Positions 62,131-64,000 of a stretch of 64,000 nucleotides of DNA are shown piece after piece. Below the pieces are notes generated by a model. It made no database searches. It was not told the origin of the DNA and saw only the letters and a list, made by a program, of their open reading frames with translations. The position numbers and the translations under genes are program-made. This DNA comes from an uncultured Draconibacterium sp. (GTDB lineage: Bacteria; Bacteroidota; Bacteroidia; Bacteroidales; Prolixibacteraceae): NCBI RefSeq assembly GCF_963675585.1, contig NZ_OY776414.1, positions 1,529,001 to 1,593,000 of the forward strand, read 5' to 3'. The stretch's first letter is position 1. Each line of letters begins with the position of its first letter.

Positions 62131-64000
62131 ATGACTAAACGCAAAAATTTGAAATCATCAGATCATTCAAAAGAAGCATTGGAAAACCAATTGAATGATT
62201 CATTTCCCACGCAACAGAATTTATTCGAAGAAGTATTTAAGAACAATCCTATAGCAATTGCCATTTTGAACAGCGACGGTACTGTTTCAATGGTAAATCA
62301 GGCTTTTTGCAATTTCAGTGGATATTCTGAAGAAGAAATTACGGGCAAAAACTGGATGAATAAACTGCCACCACACGAAGCAGAACGCTTATTTAGCAAC
62401 AATCAAAAAAGAAATAAAGGAGATAAAGATGTTCCTGATAAATACGAAATACCATTTTATACAAAAAACGGTGAGTATAGGTATGCACTCATCTCTCTTT
62501 CGATGCTTCAATCGTCGGATAAAACAATAGCGTCATTTATCGATATTACGGAACAAAATCGCGAAAAGAAAAAAAGATTTCAAAACGAAGCACTTCTTAC
62601 GATATTGATGGAAACCCTTCCCAATCTTATTTGGCTTAAAGATGTGAATGGTGTTTATTTATGGTGCAACCATATGTTTGAACGTTTCTTTGGTGCAAAA
62701 AAGGAGAATATTATTGGCAAAACCGATTATGATTATTTCTCAAAAGAAATGGCCGAATTCTTTCGAATGAATGACCAAACTGCCATCGACAACGGTGGAC
62801 CGTCAAAAAATGAAGAATGGATAACTTTTGCCGACGATGGACACAAAGCTTTGTTGGAGACGACAAAAACTCCCATGTTTGACACCAATGGAAACTTTGT
62901 AGGCGTATTGGGATTAGCCCACGACATAACGGAAAGAAAACAATTGGAGAACCAACTGGAAGAAAGTATTTTCTTTTTTAAAGAATCGCAACGTGTGGCA
63001 GCAATCGGTTCGTATAAAGCTGATTTTATTTCTCAGACCTGGGAGTCTTCAGAAGTTCTCGACGATATATTTGGTATTGATTCCAACTACGACAGAAGTG
63101 TTTCTCCGGGTTGGCTTGGACTTATACATCCGGACGACAGTGCTTATATGAGCGATTATCTTAGCAATGATGTTATAAAAGATCAAAAACCGTTTGATAC
63201 AGAATATCGGATAATCCGTAACTCGGACAATGAAGTAAGGTGGGTACACGGACTCGGACAGGTAATACTCGATAAAGATGGAAATGTTACTTCTCTAATT
63301 GGTACTATTCAAGATATTACAACTCGAAAACTGGCAGAACAGGTCATAATCGAAAACCAATCGAAACTCGACATCGCACTAAAAATTGCTCATTTGGGGC
63401 CTTGGGAATACGATGTAAAAAGTCGACGTTTTATATTGAATGATACATTTTATGCCATCTTTAAAACCAACACTGAAAAAGAAGGAGGCAATACCGTTTC
63501 GCCCTATGAATTTGCCACAAAATTTATTCATCCCGATGATTTTAACATTGTAGCCGATGAAATAGAAAAGGCTTTAGAAACTAACGATCCAAAATACATT
63601 CGTCAGTTTGAACATAAAATAGTTGATGCGGAAGGCGAAGTCGGTTATCTAACCGTTCGTTTCTCGATTTTAAAAGATAAACACGGTAAAACCATAAAAT
63701 TGTATGGTATAAATCAGGATATAACAGCCACGAAAAAAGCAGAAGCCGAGTTGCGTGCAAGCGAAATTCAATTGCGGGAACTTAATGCAATGAAAGACAA
63801 GTTCTTAACCATTATCGCCCATGATTTAAAAAGTCCGTTTAATTCCATTATGGGTTTAAGCGACATTTTGGTTGATCATGTAAAAGAAGGAGATTTTAAT
63901 GAAGTTGAGACCTTTGCCGAACGTATTCTTCAATCTTCTGAAAAAGCAATGGATTTACTCAATAATCTGGTGCAGTGGTCACAATCAGAAACGGGAAGAA
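62131..64000 (+). CDS. Multi-PAS sensor histidine kinase (3' end outside window)
   Basis: A cytoplasmic-looking sensor kinase. The ATG at 62131 (MTKRKNLKSSD) starts a frame open to the window edge (about 623 codons). No membrane helix is visible. Four PAS/PAC repeats follow: about residues 30-150 (NNPIAIAILNSDGTVSMVNQ), 155-275 (TLPNLIWLKDVNGVYLWCN, ending in HDITERKQLE), 280-400 (FFKESQRVAAIGSYKADF, ending GTIQDITTRKL) and 405-520 (ALKIAHLGPWEYDVKSRRF, ending INQDITATKKAEAE). A coiled linker leads to the HisKA with FLTIIAHDLKSPFNSIMG (His564). The HATPase_c domain lies beyond the edge. Signal and partner are unknown. Confidence 0.93.
   Translation, partial: MTKRKNLKSSDHSKEALENQLNDSFPTQQNLFEEVFKNNPIAIAILNSDGTVSMVNQAFCNFSGYSEEEITGKNWMNKLPPHEAERLFSNNQKRNKGDKDVPDKYEIPFYTKNGEYRYALISLSMLQSSDKTIASFIDITEQNREKKKRFQNEALLTILMETLPNLIWLKDVNGVYLWCNHMFERFFGAKKENIIGKTDYDYFSKEMAEFFRMNDQTAIDNGGPSKNEEWITFADDGHKALLETTKTPMFDTNGNFVGVLGLAHDITERKQLENQLEESIFFFKESQRVAAIGSYKADFISQTWESSEVLDDIFGIDSNYDRSVSPGWLGLIHPDDSAYMSDYLSNDVIKDQKPFDTEYRIIRNSDNEVRWVHGLGQVILDKDGNVTSLIGTIQDITTRKLAEQVIIENQSKLDIALKIAHLGPWEYDVKSRRFILNDTFYAIFKTNTEKEGGNTVSPYEFATKFIHPDDFNIVADEIEKALETNDPKYIRQFEHKIVDAEGEVGYLTVRFSILKDKHGKTIKLYGINQDITATKKAEAELRASEIQLRELNAMKDKFLTIIAHDLKSPFNSIMGLSDILVDHVKEGDFNEVETFAERILQSSEKAMDLLNNLVQWSQSETGR

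Overview
The window looks like a chromosomal segment of a Bacteroidota bacterium. Evidence is the two SusC/SusD outer-membrane pairs, an ECF sigma/FecR pair feeding an STN-domain SusC, TAnnTTTG-type promoter elements, glycoside hydrolases with signal peptides, and AT-rich intergenic DNA. Placement near Marinilabiliales/Prolixibacteraceae is only an impression. No tRNA, rRNA, transposase, integrase or CRISPR array was found.

Layout. (1) 1-3926, minus: a sigma-54 response regulator cut by the window edge, and a hybrid histidine kinase with receiver and Hpt domains. (2) 4083-10863, minus: an ECF sigma, FecR anti-sigma, STN-SusC and SusD uptake locus, closed by a strong terminator. (3) 11174-11998: a stand-alone E2-type acyltransferase core without lipoyl domain. 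(4) 12045-21925, plus: a LacI-type regulator with no canonical start codon, followed by an SDR (fructuronate reductase type), a Tat-type Gfo/Idh protein, a PfkB kinase, a LarA-type nickel racemase/epimerase homologue, a second Gfo/Idh protein, a PdxB-type dehydrogenase and 6-phosphogluconate dehydrogenase. (5) 21972-23377: a FetA/FetB-like ABC pair. (6) 23391-32109, minus: a zinc sugar-alcohol dehydrogenase, then (in transcription order) uxaE, uxaC, kdgK, eda, exuT and a small HAD phosphatase.

(7) 32631-46400: GH2 and GH20 enzymes, a methyltransferase, a FtsX/MacB-like permease, an RNase H-like protein and a second, larger GH2 enzyme. (8) 46583-48994: a fused E1 alpha-beta 2-oxoacid dehydrogenase. 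(9) 48998-58930: a membrane-spanning transcription regulator (periplasmic LamG-like and propeller-like part, one membrane helix, cytoplasmic winged helix and BTAD-like domain) divergent from SusC, SusD and a GH92 alpha-mannosidase. (10) 58986-64000: DUF1761, a potassium channel, a VOC protein, a dienelactone hydrolase and a multi-PAS histidine kinase cut by the window edge.

How it fits together. Regions 4 and 6 look like one hexuronate regulon. They are about 20 kb apart but share a near-identical palindrome, TTCCGTGTACGnnCACGAAA, once in front of the lacI-type gene and once in front of uxaE. In both places it overlaps or abuts the promoter. UxaC, UxaE and the SDR would take hexuronates to D-mannonate. 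No mannonate dehydratase (UxuA) is present in the window. The plus-strand cluster instead has a LarA homologue that keeps the nickel-pincer lysine and active-site histidines, a sugar kinase and Gnd. I propose, as inference, a route D-mannonate -> D-gluconate -> 6-phosphogluconate -> ribulose-5-phosphate beside the KdgK/Eda branch. Region 9 resembles a mannose-glycan utilisation locus controlled by a one-component transmembrane regulator. The susC promoter region carries six TTAATC-like direct repeats spaced about 10-11 bp, the kind of site that AfsR/SARP-type regulators bind.
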